From Mesostigma viride (lineage: Eukaryota; Streptophyta; Mesostigmatophyceae; Mesostigmatales; Mesostigmataceae): DNA of 64,000 nucleotides. Position numbers and translations under genes: made by a program. Of this stretch, positions 40,267 through 51,900 are shown piece after piece. The notes beneath the pieces were generated by a model. The model worked only from the letters and a program-made list of their open reading frames with translations, was not told the DNA's origin and did no database searches. The DNA is taken from assembly GCA_009746045.1 (NCBI GenBank), contig RPFO01000065.1, positions 4,036,509 to 4,100,508 on the forward strand, given 5' to 3'. The stretch's first letter is position 1. Each line of letters starts with the position of its first letter.

Positions 40267-41964
40267 CTACTCATCAAAACGGCTCCTCCGTTTGGGGGGA
40301 GGCGGCTTGCCCACAGGGGCTGGCGTGTGCGCCTTGACAATCTTCTTCCACCGCGTCTTGTCTTGCATGGCAGTCCAAAGACGGGAGAGAGAGTGGATGC
40401 GGTACTCAAACTGGGCTGGGACCACTAGGTCGTCCAGCAACATCTGGGTATAGGTCATGGCATGTTTCCCTACCTTTTTAGGAATGTTCTTGGGGCCAGG
40501 CCAGGTCAAAATGTGCCGCCCCGGTTGGCCGAGCCGCTGGGGACCGGCCAGACCAAGGGCGGTGTCGACCTGGCTGGTGCGAGCAAGATGTCCTACAAAT
40601 GCTATCCTACGCTGTCTAATCTCGTCCGAAATACGCGGCATACCGTGATACAAAGACTCTAAGGACCTACGCTGAGAAAACCCGACATTCAGGACCTGTC
40701 GGAGCATCCGGGTTACCGTGCCGTCTAGCTTGGCTGCCAGTGTTGCCGTGAGTGTCCATGCCTCGGCGCCATACGTGAGCACCGTGAGGACGAGGACCTT
40801 GAAGAGCATGCGCTTGCGGTGCTCGTCCAGGCCCTTGGAGCGCCAGTAGGTGTTGAGCGAACGGAGCTTGGCCCAGGAAAGGCCGATGCGGGTGTCCACA
40901 TCGTCGGCAGTGTCCGGAAGCCAACTCCCCAACAGCTTGAAGCGGTCGCGGAGTGGGACCTCCGTCCCGTCTAGCAGGCGCGGCAGCGGTGGGCGACTGG
41001 AGGCCCCAATCACCATCGCCTCAGTTTTGACACTAATCTCCAACCCCACCGCCCTCGCCTCCAGGCCCAGACAGTCCAGCCAGGTCTGAATGTGCTCGGG
41101 GCGCGCGATGAGGGTGGTGTCGTCCGCATAAATCAGGTCAGCCAGGCGGTAACCCGTGCTAACCCCGCCGTGCCCACGCTCGTTAAGGATGTCCAAGCCT
41201 GGCTCGAACCCCTTAAGAGCAGTAAAGCGCGCACGTGCCTGGCGCATGACGTGGTCCACGACAATAATGAACAGGTATGGAGACAGGACACAACCTTGCC
41301 ACACCCCGTGGTGAAGGGGGAATGGTGGGGTGGTGCCTTCCGCAGTCCGCACTACTGCCTGTGAGCCCTCATACAGTCGGCGAATGGCAGCAATAAACGC
41401 TGGTGGCACGCGGTCCAGAGCTAGGATGGCCCAAAGAGCCTCCCAGAGGACCGTGTCAAAGGCCTTGATATAGTCAACAAAAATGAGGACCAGCGGCAAA
41501 CTGTCAGGGGGAAGGCGACGCACCTCCTCCATCAACCGGCGCGCGACAAACACAGCCATGACAGTGTTACGACCACTACGGAAACCCATCTGAGACTCAC
41601 CCAGGTGTGGGTCCAGCGCGGCGCGGAGCCTGTGCAGCATCATGCGCATGAAGACCTTCAGCGCGGCGCTCTGGAGGCAGACACCCCGGTAGTTACCGGG
41701 GTCAGCAGCAGAGCCCTTCTTGTACAGCATGACGCGGATGGCCGTCTGCCACTCAGCAGGCGGAGGCTCGTCAGAGAGCAGGACACGGTTGCAGAACGCC
41801 AGCAGAAGATCCCTAACCGCCAGATCAGGGGTCTTCAGCAGCTCAGCAGAAAGGTGGTCGGCACCGACCGCCGCATCGTACCGCAGGCGAGCAAGGGCGC
41901 CGTCCAATTCCTCCAAAGTGAAGGGGTGGACGACGTCGTTGGTGGCAAGGCAGCCCTCCTTCAA
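40267..41964 (-). pseudogene. LINE A ORF2, reverse transcriptase part
   Basis: The frame encodes 565 residues. Motifs in order: ADHLSAELLKTP, NYRGVCLQSAALKVF, MGFRSGRNT, VDYIKAFDTVLWE (Tyr where most LINEs have Phe or Leu), HHGVWQGCVLSPYLF and the catalytic YADDTT box at about 41119-41130. The C-terminal ~200 residues include MLRQVLNVGFSQRRSLESLY, which I use to identify the scattered fragments. The frame lies downstream of the endonuclease frame and is offset from it, with a nine-plus G run near 42061 as the likely site of the break. It is either a real lesion or an assembly indel. Confidence 0.85.
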
Positions 41965-43760
41965 GGCGGGGACTTGGTAGTCCGCGGCCGAGGAGGGGGG
42001 CGCTGGTGGCGGCGGGGGTCCGGCGACCCCGAGGCGGGCGGCCGTCTCGGGGTGAAGCGGCGGGGGGGGGCGCGAGCCCCACCGGTCAAGGAAACATTGT
42101 GGGCCAACCAGCGGTCAAGGCTTACCGGCGCCGTGCCGTCCCCCGTGTGCTCCACCGGGGTGCGCTGCCGCCGGCCGCCGAGCCGGTCGAGGTGGTACCA
42201 CATGTCCTTGCCCTGGTTGCGAGCCTGGCAGGCCTTGGCATCCGCGATGCACTGGGCCGCCTCCGCGTCCTGAGCGTGCTCGTAGGCCTCCACAAGGGCG
42301 GCCTTGAGCAATGGTTTCTGCAGCGGGTCCCGGTTACGCTTGAGGCGGTGCCGGGCGGCCAAGACCTTGGGGTCCTGGCGGTAGAGCGGGCCGGGGCGGC
42401 GGCGGGGCATGACCGGCAGGTGCCGGGCCGCCAGCAACGGGGCACGGGCCGCAAAGCCCGCAAAAATGGCTGCGTTGGGGGCACCATTGTCCAGCTCGTC
42501 GACGTCCGCCCGGGCGTCCAGTGCCGACAGGTACTTCCGTCGGCACCAGTTCCGCTCGTGCTCGGCGTCCGTCCAGTCCTCAGGATCTCCCTTGACCGGA
42601 CGTAGAGCAGACCAGTCAGGGCGGACCACTGGGGCGCGGCGCGCGGGGACGTGGAACCGGAGCCGAAGGGTCGCGCGCACCAACCGGTGGTCAGAGCACA
42701 CCGTGGGCGTGTCAAACACTCGGGTGTCCAGAACCGAGGTACACCTGGGCTGCCGTACCACCACGTAGTCCAGACAGGCCTGACGGCCGTTAGGGCCACG
42801 AAAAGTGACCAAGTCCTGGGAGGGACGTTGGAAGTGGCAGTTGACAGCAACCATCCCGCTATCCCGCAAAAAGGCAGAAAACAGGGGAGTGTTGTCATTA
42901 GCAGCAGTGTCAGCAGGCGCAAAGCGACTGCCAGCAGTACCCACGGGGAGCGTGGCATTGGCGTCTAGCAGCATAACCAAAAAGTGGCGGGCCGGGGTGG
43001 CCCCCTCAAGGCTATGCAAGTCCTCGAAGAACTTCTGGCGTTCCAACGCAGGTAGACCACTATGGGGTGCGTAGCCCACCCCCACCGTGAGGTGGTGTTT
43101 AGACCGCCCCTCGACGGAGGTGAAGTGTGCTACCATAAGGCGTGGCGTTAGAAACTTAAGCGTGCTGAGGCTAGCAACTGCCAGCGGCGAACACAAAAGA
43201 CCAACACCACCTTGGCCAGACGTACCGCTGCCAGCGAAGAAAAACCGCCAGCCACCCGCCAAGCGATCAGTGCTCACCATGCCAAGTGGCACCGTGCGGC
43301 GGTGTTCCTGGACGCCTAATATAGACACACGATGCTCAATGCAAAATGCGACTAGCTCCTCTACCCGGCAGCTATGGTCGTCATCTAGCAATGTGCGGGT
43401 GTTAAAAGTGGCAAGGGCCAAGGATGCCTGCTGGCCCACCAGGGGAGGACGACGATGGGTGATGGGGGTGGATGCGGCGGGGGGTGGAGGTGGGGGTGAA
43501 ACGGAGGGGGGAAGGGAAGCGGTAGAAATAGTGCTTTTCATCGCATTTATTTTGTCCTGCAAGCGTAGGATGCGAGCCTGCCGCTTGCTCGGGGTATTCG
43601 GGGTTGGGGCTGATTGCACAACGCCGAGGCGTAGGTAATCTAGCAAACGTTGGGTTTTACGAATCTGACATTTGACAGATGAGGTTGTGGCCCGAAATAC
43701 CGGCACCACCATGGCTTTCACCCGACGGTTAGGTCGAGGCATGGTAGTGGAACGGGGCAT
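41961..43760 (-). pseudogene. LINE A ORF2, endonuclease part
   Basis: The 599-residue frame begins with a basic segment. From about residue 130 it is an APE-type endonuclease: LATFNTRTLLDD, ILGVQEHRR, GVGLLCSP, VMLLDANATLP and a C-terminal VCSDHRLVRATL, which provide the expected Asn, Glu, Asp and His catalytic positions. It nicks target DNA to prime reverse transcription. The tail of the frame after about 42080 is out-of-frame sequence beyond the break that separates it from the RT part. Confidence 0.85.
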
Positions 43761-44126
43761 CTATGGGTTTGTAATACAATCAGGGCGACAACCTGCAGGT
43801 GTAGGATGTACAACTATCACCTGCTCTGGGTGCACTAGGTGCACCTGCACCTCCATGATGGTTCATGCCTCCTAAACAAGCACAGGCACCCAGGGGGGGC
43901 TTGAGGAGAGGGCCTAGAAGGCCTGCATGACATATGGGGTGGAAGGTATGTGGCTAGGCTATAGCTAGGGTACACATGGCCTCTCAGCAGGGAGTAACTC
44001 CCTGCATGGGCAAAGCATGACTCGACATTGCTACGGCTATTGCAAGGGCGGGTGTGGGCCCATCACGTAGGCATACATGGCCACGTCACTAAGCTTTCTA
44101 GTCTATACACTACTGCTATATATTCC

Positions 44127-45458
44127 CTAGGCTGGGGTGGCTGGGGTGGCTGGGGTTGCAGGGGTCGCCTGCCAGGGCTTGTGGGCGACGTAGATGTCCG
44201 CCCCCTTCCAGTAGACCGGCTTCTGCCCCGCCGTCTGCCGAAGCTGGAGGTAGGTCGGCCATAACTCCCGTCGCCGTTGTTGCTGCGTCAAGGTCAAGTC
44301 GTCGTCCAGCGTGTAGGCGGTCCCCCCAAGCCGCTTGCGACACTTGAGGAACTCCATCTTATCCGCCATGGTGTCAAAGGTGAGGAGCAAGGGGGAGGGG
44401 CCGGCCTTACCCCGCGAGCGGGGAAGGCGGGTCACCCCCCGCGGCTTACCCTTACCAGTGATAGCCATGGGGACAAGGATTTTGTTCTCAAACGCCAGGG
44501 CAAGGGTCTCGGAGGTCTCGTCCTGCAGCGGGTCGAAGTGCTTGACTATGACGTTAAGGCTGCGCTTGGCGAGCTCGGCCTCCTCGCGAAGGTCCAGCGT
44601 CTGCTGCTTAAAGCTGGGCGGCGACGGCGGAGGTGGTGGAGGTGGCGTGTTGCTTAAGCATGTCCGCCCAGGTCAGGATGGGAGAAGCATCGCCGGCAGG
44701 GCCAGCAGGGGCTGGCCGAGCGGCGATGTCCTTCACCGCCTGAGCAGTGATGCCGGCGGTGTTCTGCAAGCATTCGATGGCTATGGCATTGTCCTGCAGG
44801 CGCTTGTCGATCGATGGCGAGAAGCTGGGCCGTGAGGGCGTCGGTTGTGGTGGAGGTGGAGGCGAGGAGCTTGGAGGTGGCGGTGGTGGTGGAGGAGAGG
44901 ATGGGAAGCTCGGCAGCCAACGTGCCGCCCATGGCCGCCACATCTGCGGCCAGGGGTGTCACGTGCTGTTCGATGGCGTTGTTGATGATCATTGGAGCGA
45001 ATTTCGGAGGTGGAGGGGGGGGGCCAGATGTCGGCGACAGAGCGCCCGAGGAGGCAGCAGAGGGCGAGGAGCTGAAGGCGGGGGCGGGAGTAGCTGGACA
45101 GATCCGACGGGGAATCCATGCGGGTAGGCATAATGATGCGGCCTTGGACGTAAAAGTGCTTGCCCAGGGCAAGAAGCGAGGTGCGCGACCCAAAGAACAC
45201 GGCGTTCATAAACTGGATGGGATTTGCGCGGCCTTGTGTCCACCATGTAGCTGATTTGGCGTCAAAGTCTATTTCTTTCCAGTCCGGCTCGTCAGGGGGC
45301 GGCTGCTCAGGGCGGCTACGTTTAGGCTCTGGCGATGCAGAGGGCGAGGCAAGTCTGTGAGGGGGCTGGGCAACCACCAGTGCACGACTAGTGGACATCA
45401 CCATTGCCGTCCGGGCTTGAGGGCGAGTCTGCTGCCGGGGCTGCAGACGTATTTTCAT
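44127..45458 (-). pseudogene. LINE A ORF1 (nucleic-acid-binding protein), frame-broken
   Basis: At least two frames are needed to read it. The start (near 45458) gives a charged, Pro-rich region with DWKEIDFDAKSATWW. The middle is Pro/Ser-rich with DKRLQDNAIAIECLQNTAG, which looks like a short coiled coil. The end (44468-44127) reads PLLLTFDTMADKMEFLKCRK and TLDDDLTLTQQQRRREL, resembling the RNA-binding/C-terminal domain of LINE ORF1 proteins. Copies of this last part at 5.56-5.95 kb support the assignment. The TTAA at 44654-44657 in this ORF is the undisrupted form of the site occupied by the piggyBac-like element at 5988. Confidence 0.65.
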
Positions 45459-45639
45459 TGCCGAGCGCAGCCGCCAGGCTGCGTTGCGTCGAGGCGCGTT
45501 TATTCGCCATATAGTGCGTTATAGCTTTGGAAAATTATAGCAGCATGTGCGTCTAAGAAAGACGAAGCGATTGTGATATTCACAGCTGAATTCGGGGCTC
45601 AAACGTGAAAGTTATGAGCTCCGACAGCCATGGCTACCT

Positions 45640-45915
45640 CGTGGCTCGTGGCTTGTGGCTCGTGGCTCGTGGCTCGTGGCTCGTGGCTCGTGGATGGATG
45701 GATGGATCAAGGAATATGTGCTACATGATCTCCCAACAACGGGTGCAGGTGCCTTGGTGCACCTAGAGCAAGTGTTGTTTACATCCCCACCCTTGCAGGA
45801 AGTAGCTTAGGATGTATGATCGATAGGCCATATGCCCCCTCTCAAGGGCTATGTGCTACATATACTCCCAACGGAGTTATGTTACAATTCAATTCAATTC
45901 AATCTCCCAACGGAG
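45640..45915. repeat. (GTGGCTC)n microsatellite and LINE A 3'-end signature
   Basis: About seven ggctcgt units (45644-45695) are followed by 'ggaatatgtgctacatgatc' and then a second LINE 3' end ('ccctctcaagggctatgtgc') finishing in (ATTCA)n near 45888-45902. Confidence 0.7.
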
Positions 45916-46414
45916 GCAGTTTTTATTTTTTTTACGCAGGTACATGGGTTTATAAGTCTGTTCAACCTGTGCTCACATGGGAAATCTTGTTTAGATCATC
46001 TTACCCATTTGGACAGCTCCCTATTTATTGCAACAAAACGACTAAAGCTATTGAATCTGAGATCATGGACACTTCACATGTTGGGGGTGGAGTTCATGTT
46101 CAGTCAGGACCAAGTGCTCATCCCTCTATATTTATTAAAAATATAATTACTTACAGCAGAGTGAAATCACTCAAACCAAAGCAAACGCCCAGCTATAAAC
46201 CTATATACAGAGCCATGTCAAAGCCCCTCTATATTTATGCATCTACAGACCGCAATTTGGTCGATTAACATAATTAGTGGAATGCTTAGATAATTGGTGG
46301 GAACCAGAAATAGTTGTCTCACAAAAAATAATTTCGAAGGCTGCATGATCTTGTTAACATTGGATCTCTTATCTTGTTGCCCGACCACAATTTTAATTAA
46401 TTAATTAATTAATA
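45916..46414. other. Unassigned, ending in (ATTA)n
   Basis: I see no gene. AT-rich sequence ends with an attaattaattaatta tract at 46394-46412 that borders repeat R1 copy 2. Confidence 0.4.
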
Positions 46415-47345
46415 ATCCTTTGTTCCAGTCAAAGACTAGATGGCCGAGACATTATTATGCTCCCTCAAGTCCGGTGTTTTTGCGAACTTGACCCACATCT
46501 GTTAGGCGCTGCCACTTGGCGCCCAAGCTCTACCAGCAGGTCGCACGTGGACCGGCTGGATCGCGTAGTATCTTCGAGCATCTGAACCCTGTGATGCCAG
46601 ATCTCTTTTGCATGCGGCTTTTCCGAGTTAATTTTGGCATGAATTGGATTCGTACGTTGTCCCCACCGTCCCGTCTCTACGTCATCATGTGTTACTGTAC
46701 AGTAACACATGATGTTTTCTTGCATACGTGGGCGGTTGGTTCACGCCGCACATTTGAAAGCGATGTCCTCCAGATTTTGGCATTTGCCACCGTGCGCTAA
46801 TAATTCTTGGGCGTTTGTTGGAAACATGGCATTAATTAATCAATCAAGAACATACCTCTGTGGGGAGGATATGTAACACATATCACTGAGAAGGGGCATA
46901 TGGTTACTTTGCAATACATTCGAGCTAGGCGACAACCTTCAAGTGAAAACATGGCTATATAACGTAATATGACTGACTAGAGCTAGACCTTTTCCGTGGT
47001 TTTCCATTTGCGGGTATTTCCTCGTGAAATGGTGGGAGCTCTAGAGCGATCGCAGCAATCATTGCTTGTGCCCACCACTAGACACTCCTTGCCAGTTAGG
47101 CTCGAAACACACGCCCTGATCAAGCAAGCTGTTTCCAGGGCTCCCCACCCTCTAGGTCATTTAGTCGCTCTTCACGTAAGCCAGCCATTTAATTTCAATG
47201 AACAAGGCTACATTTCCATCTCCATTCATATTCATCATCATGAACGACTCGAAAACGCGGACAAGATAACGGCAGGCTCCAGGTACCATGGTCCGGATTA
47301 TCCAGATTTCTGGCCTGCGCTGGTTGTCTCCTTGATAATTAGTAC
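46415..47345 (-). repeat. Dispersed repeat R1, copy 2 (interrupted by LINE 3' sequence)
   Basis: It is homologous in reverse complement to 38870-39620. A LINE 3' end (tctgtggggaggatatgtaacac, partly, at about 46858-46900) interrupts it. It contains a perfect 32-base palindrome at 46683-46714 where copy 1 has an imperfect one. Confidence 0.6.
46683..46714. repeat. Perfect 32-base palindrome
   Basis: The half-site is CATCATGTGTTACTGT followed directly by its complement. The homologous place in R1 copy 1 (near 39340-39370) is only a quasi-palindrome. Confidence 0.95.
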
Positions 47346-48175
47346 ATTCACTCCTGATTATAGGCCATGCAAATATTATGAAGTGAGACAACTATGGACG
47401 GAAATAGTATGACTACGTCCATGATTATTATAAAGTGGGCATACTCCTGATGCGCTGGTTGTCTCCTTGATACTAGTCGTCTCCTTGATACTGGAGCGGC
47501 ACAGAAAGGGGGAACAACCCTCCGGCTGCGATCCTTGTTGGAAGTTCCACATTACACCCCAGTTGTCACATCATATCACTGCCCTTTGGCAGCTGTACAG
47601 CTCCCCAAAACAGAACTGTTGTGATATGCACATGCCCACACACCGCGCTCCCTGATGCCAATGGTGCGTCTAGCTTCTGGGTAGCTTCGTGGTTTCCTTA
47701 CCAAAATTTGATAGCCTTAGAGGAGTTGTGATAGTTACATTGGTCAGGATTAGTGGTATCCACATGGTCACACTGTACATCAGCCATGCCGGCTGCACCA
47801 CAGAGAATAGCCAGCTGTGGCAGAGCATAGCAGTTGCGAAGCATACCTTGTGCCTGCCCAACGGGAACATGAGACAATAGCATGCATGGGGCATGCGTAC
47901 ATGGATGCGTAATCTGTGGTCCCCCGTCACTGAGCCTGTTCACAAGATGGCGTTATCCATCATATCTGCAGCAGGGGCAGTGATGCATCCATCTGCCTTG
48001 CTGTTACATGTAGCCAAAGCCGAGGGCAGCTCCCACGATTCCCAACCACCTGACAGTATCCCAGCCGGCATCCTGCCTATTGCGTGGCATGCACGCACGT
48101 CCTGGAAGTTGAAGTGGCCACGACGGACTTGGGTAAATTTGGTTCTTTTACCATTGTGGCATTGTCCGCGCAGAG
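47346..48175. other. Unassigned region 3' of BolA2
   Basis: No coding gene is supported. Short repeats of gttgtctccttgata occur near 47455-47495. On the minus strand a TGTAA (from ttaca near 48003) could serve as poly(A) signal for BolA2; this is weak. Confidence 0.4.
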
Positions 48176-48652
48176 CTATTTCTTGTCGGCCAACTCCTTA
48201 GGCGTCACGGCCTTTTTGATAGAAAACGCATGAACCTGAGCAATCTCCTCCTTCAACGCTTCGTTGATAAGCTGGTGCCTCTGAAGGAGGCGCTTGCCCT
48301 CGAACAAGGGAGACGCTATAGCGACATCAAACGAAGCACCGCACCCGCCAGAAGTATCCAGCACCGTCTGCGAGCGAAGGCCAGATACGAATGCGCAGCA
48401 AATGAGCAAAAGTTCAGGCCAGATACACGCAGACCCAGCTTTGAACGAAGCGAAATATATAGAGACGCGATTTTCATGCCACATTCTTAACCGTAATCCA
48501 TGGTCTCTGCTCTACGATTGTTCGATGGGGGAAAAACGAAAAAAAGTTTATCGTGCAGCAGATACATCATTTTGACATATTAAGCTTACGACTTCTTCCG
48601 CTTGTAGTCTCTCACGAATAGCCTTCTCTATCAACTCCGCGGACACAGGCAT
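48176..48652 (-). CDS. BOLA2: BolA2-like protein (2 exons, 84 aa)
   Basis: Minus-strand exons are 48652-48590 and 48367-48176, with a 222-bp phase-0 intron (GTC/GTAAGC ... CTCGCAG/ACG). The product has the usual length of cytosolic BolA2. It begins MPVSAELIEKAIRERLQAEEV, continues with the plant-like GGCGASFDVAI segment, then FEGKRLLQRHQLINEALKEE and VHAFSIKKAVTP. C30 and H67 align with the Cys and His that ligand the [2Fe-2S] cluster shared with monothiol glutaredoxins in BOLA2; H52 is in the conserved RH motif. The family works with Grx3/4 in cytosolic Fe-S delivery and iron regulation. There is no targeting peptide, which fits a cytosolic or nuclear place. Exon 1 is short and rests on the splice reading and the match of its sequence to the BolA N-terminus. 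Confidence 0.9.
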
Positions 48653-48913
48653 GGTCGTTGTGTTAACTTCGCGACACTCCCGAGATCACAGTAAAGTTGT
48701 CATATCAAGAATTCCAAATGATCGAGTAGTACGTCACAAAACAAGGATGGGAGGTGCGTGACTTTGTCGAGGTCTCGGTTGTGACTTGTCAAACCAGTGC
48801 ACGTCTAGAATCGTCTGGCTTTTTAGTTGTTAGTTGCCAGCTGCAGTCACTTGCCAGTCAGTCAGTTGGATCCCACGCCGCCCACAGCAGAGAGTCAACA
48901 AGAGAGAGTCGAG

Positions 48914-51900
48914 GGGCACAGCTTTGATTCAATACCGTAAAACGGCTTCCTCACACCTCACCTGCCACACTTGGTCCCAACCGGTAGATACGGCGGCGGC
49001 TCAATGGCAAGGCCGCTGGGTACGACAGCACATCACCTGGGGTAGCAAGCAGGGGTACCTTCTTTCAATTTACGCCCCAACCGACCCAGCTGAACAACAT
49101 AATTTTTTCAAAGACATGTTTCAGATGATCCACGCCATTATTTCCCACGGCCTGGAGGTCATATTGATGGGTGATTTCAATCTAGACATGGCGGCGCACC
49201 CTCAATCACGTACAAACCCCTTTCACGAACAGCTACTAGAGCTTAACCTACACGACCTACTGCGCTCCAGGGACAACGACCACACTTGGCTTGCAACACG
49301 CCGGTACGCGACGGTCACCGCATCACACGCCGTCTAGACAGAATCTATGCCACGCACGCTTGGGCGGACCTTGTATGTCATGCTAGGGTAGATCGCTCTA
49401 TCACTCTTTCGGACCACTACCCTTGTATTATCACCTTAACGCACCACACCCCACCGACGCGGGGACCCGGTATCCCCCGCTTCAACCGAGACTTATTGAG
49501 GGATCAAACATTCACGGCTCAAGTAAAAGCTTTTTGGCGAGAGTGGGTGGCCAGCATCCCTCACTATACCGATCATTGTCGATGGATGCAAGCCGGCCTA
49601 CAACATGTACTGCAACTTTCTAAGAAATACACTGCTGAGCTTAGACAACAGAAAGGCCATGAATACCGATGTTACGAACGTATTGTCAATCGTCTACAAC
49701 TTAAGCAAACACTCACTACTTATGACATGGCGAAAATGCAACAAGCCCAGCTAGCCTTGGACAAACTACGATACGAAAGACACGCTAACGCCATAGATGC
49801 GGAAAACCTTTGGTGGCACACAACGGGGGAAAAAATGAATAAAGAATATTTTGCACTCCTCCCGAAGCAACGAACACACACGCTGATAACTGAAATTCAC
49901 GACGACCAGGGCATCCACACCGACACCCATTCCATACTAAACAGCGGTCATCAATATTTTACGAAGCTATTCCGAAGTAAACCGCACCCTCAAGCACCTC
50001 AAGCTATCCACCAAGTCCTTCAGGCGATACCACGGCGCCTCACCACCACGCAGCAGCAAGAACTAGATCAGACACCCACACAAGCTGAGACACAGGCTGC
50101 TATGCTCAAAATCAAACTCGGTAGTGCACCCGGAGTGGACGGCATCCCTGTAGAATTTTGGAGGAAGTTTTGGCCCGACCTTTCTGCCGGCTTTTACAAA
50201 TGCGTCCTCGAAGTATGGCGCACAGGTATCGTCCCTGGCAACTGGGCAGAAACCGCACTAATCCTCATATTTAAAAAGGGGTCTAAAACTCAATGGCAAA
50301 ACTACCGTCCCATACGACTACTCACGGTTGCGTACAAAATCATCAGTAAAATACTACAACTACGCATTTACACAGTACTCGACGACCTAATCGGTCCGGA
50401 ACAAGTCGGCTTCCGCGCTAACCTACACATAAACGATAGCATTACCATGCTTATGGACATAGTGGAAAAAGCGTGGCGCCACAACATACTCGGCATCATA
50501 CTATTCTGGGATTTCAAAAAAGCTTTTGACCGCATGTGTTGGGACTACCTCGAGAAGACATTGCGCGGTTTCGGATTTGGTGGCACTTTCACGCATGTCA
50601 CCATCGGTATGATTAAATCGCTCTCATGGACCCTACTCCTAAACGGGCACTTCTCACGCACAGGCACTAGCTCTAGGTCACTCCCACAAGGCGACTGCAT
50701 GTCCCCGCTCCTGTTTCTTCTTGCGCATGCCGGGCTGTTCTTTTTGCACGCTCGCGACAACAGGATCAGGGGCTTCCCCATCCAAGGTAAACCGCGAGGT
50801 TTGTTCCAAACTGCTTATGTTGATGACACCACTAATGTCTGCACCTCCACTACCGATGTGCATGCTATCATGGAGAATATCACGACATACTCTATGGCCT
50901 CTCAACAGCGGTGTAACGTGCAAAAGTCCACGGGGCTGCACATCGGGAGAGGATCCTCCCCCCGCTTATCACTCCCTAATCTGCCTGTGACATGGGTCCA
51001 GCCAGACGGTCACCACCTATTACACAACTGCCCTATCGGTTGCACTATGGATGGACGTCTTGCTGAACACCCCACCTTTTTGTATGACAACACAACACAC
51101 AGTGGCAAACTCACAGGCATGCTCCAAGCGGCATCAAGATGGGCAGCGGTTCCCCGTCTCAGCCTACGGGGCAGGGTCCTCATCACCAACCAAATGTTAT
51201 TCTCCAAAGTGCTCTACTACTGCCAAGGTCACCCACCTAACGAGTACACCACCAAGATCATCCAACGAATCGGCAGCAATTTTGTTTGGAAACAGCAGGG
51301 TATCATAACACACACGGTGCCGGGATGGATCGATCGGGACATGTCCTATATGCCATGGGTTCAAGGAGGCTTGGGCTTACATAATATGGAGTGGCGCTTA
51401 TGGTCAGTGTACACCAAACAGATCCTAACCGCTTTCATAGGCGTAAACGCACACCCTGGTTGTATGTTGGCACAAGAAGCTTTCGCCACAACCTATACCC
51501 ACAACAATGGTACATCATGGCACTTGGGGGCAGCAATACTTACATGTGCGCTCACTTCGTATAAAGGCTTATCATGGTACTGGGCACGTATGTGGAAAGG
51601 TTATAAGAACCTAAAACCGGACAGAATTGCTCACCCTACCACGCGGGAAGAGGTGGCACGCCAACCATTATATTTCAATGATTTGCTGCGCGATAGTGAG
51701 CATAATGTGTTTGGTGTTTTAAGCGGCCGCAACCCATATGAGGGCTTTTTGACGGCCAACCCGCCGGTTACGCGAATCATCGATTTATACGCGGCTGACG
51801 GTGACCGATATCGCCTCCTAACATACACGGAAATCAGTGCGTGGATCGCAAACATGCCCAGCCGACCAGCTTGGGACAACCTTCTACAAGCAATTCCCGC

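Larger units (their letters stand above)
40120..45530 (-). mobile_element. LINE A, nearly complete non-LTR retrotransposon (~5.4 kb)
   Basis: On the minus strand it has ORF1 (about 45458-44127), a ~370-bp spacer, then an ORF2 with apurinic-type endonuclease (from 43760) and reverse transcriptase (to 40267), then a 3' UTR and a (TTTAA)n-like tail at 40120-40146. Fragments of the same family lie at 5.4, 9.5, 21.4, 23.0, 39.7 and 45.8 kb, so it has been prolific here. ORF1 has frame breaks and ORF2 has one, beside a run of G. Confidence 0.85.
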
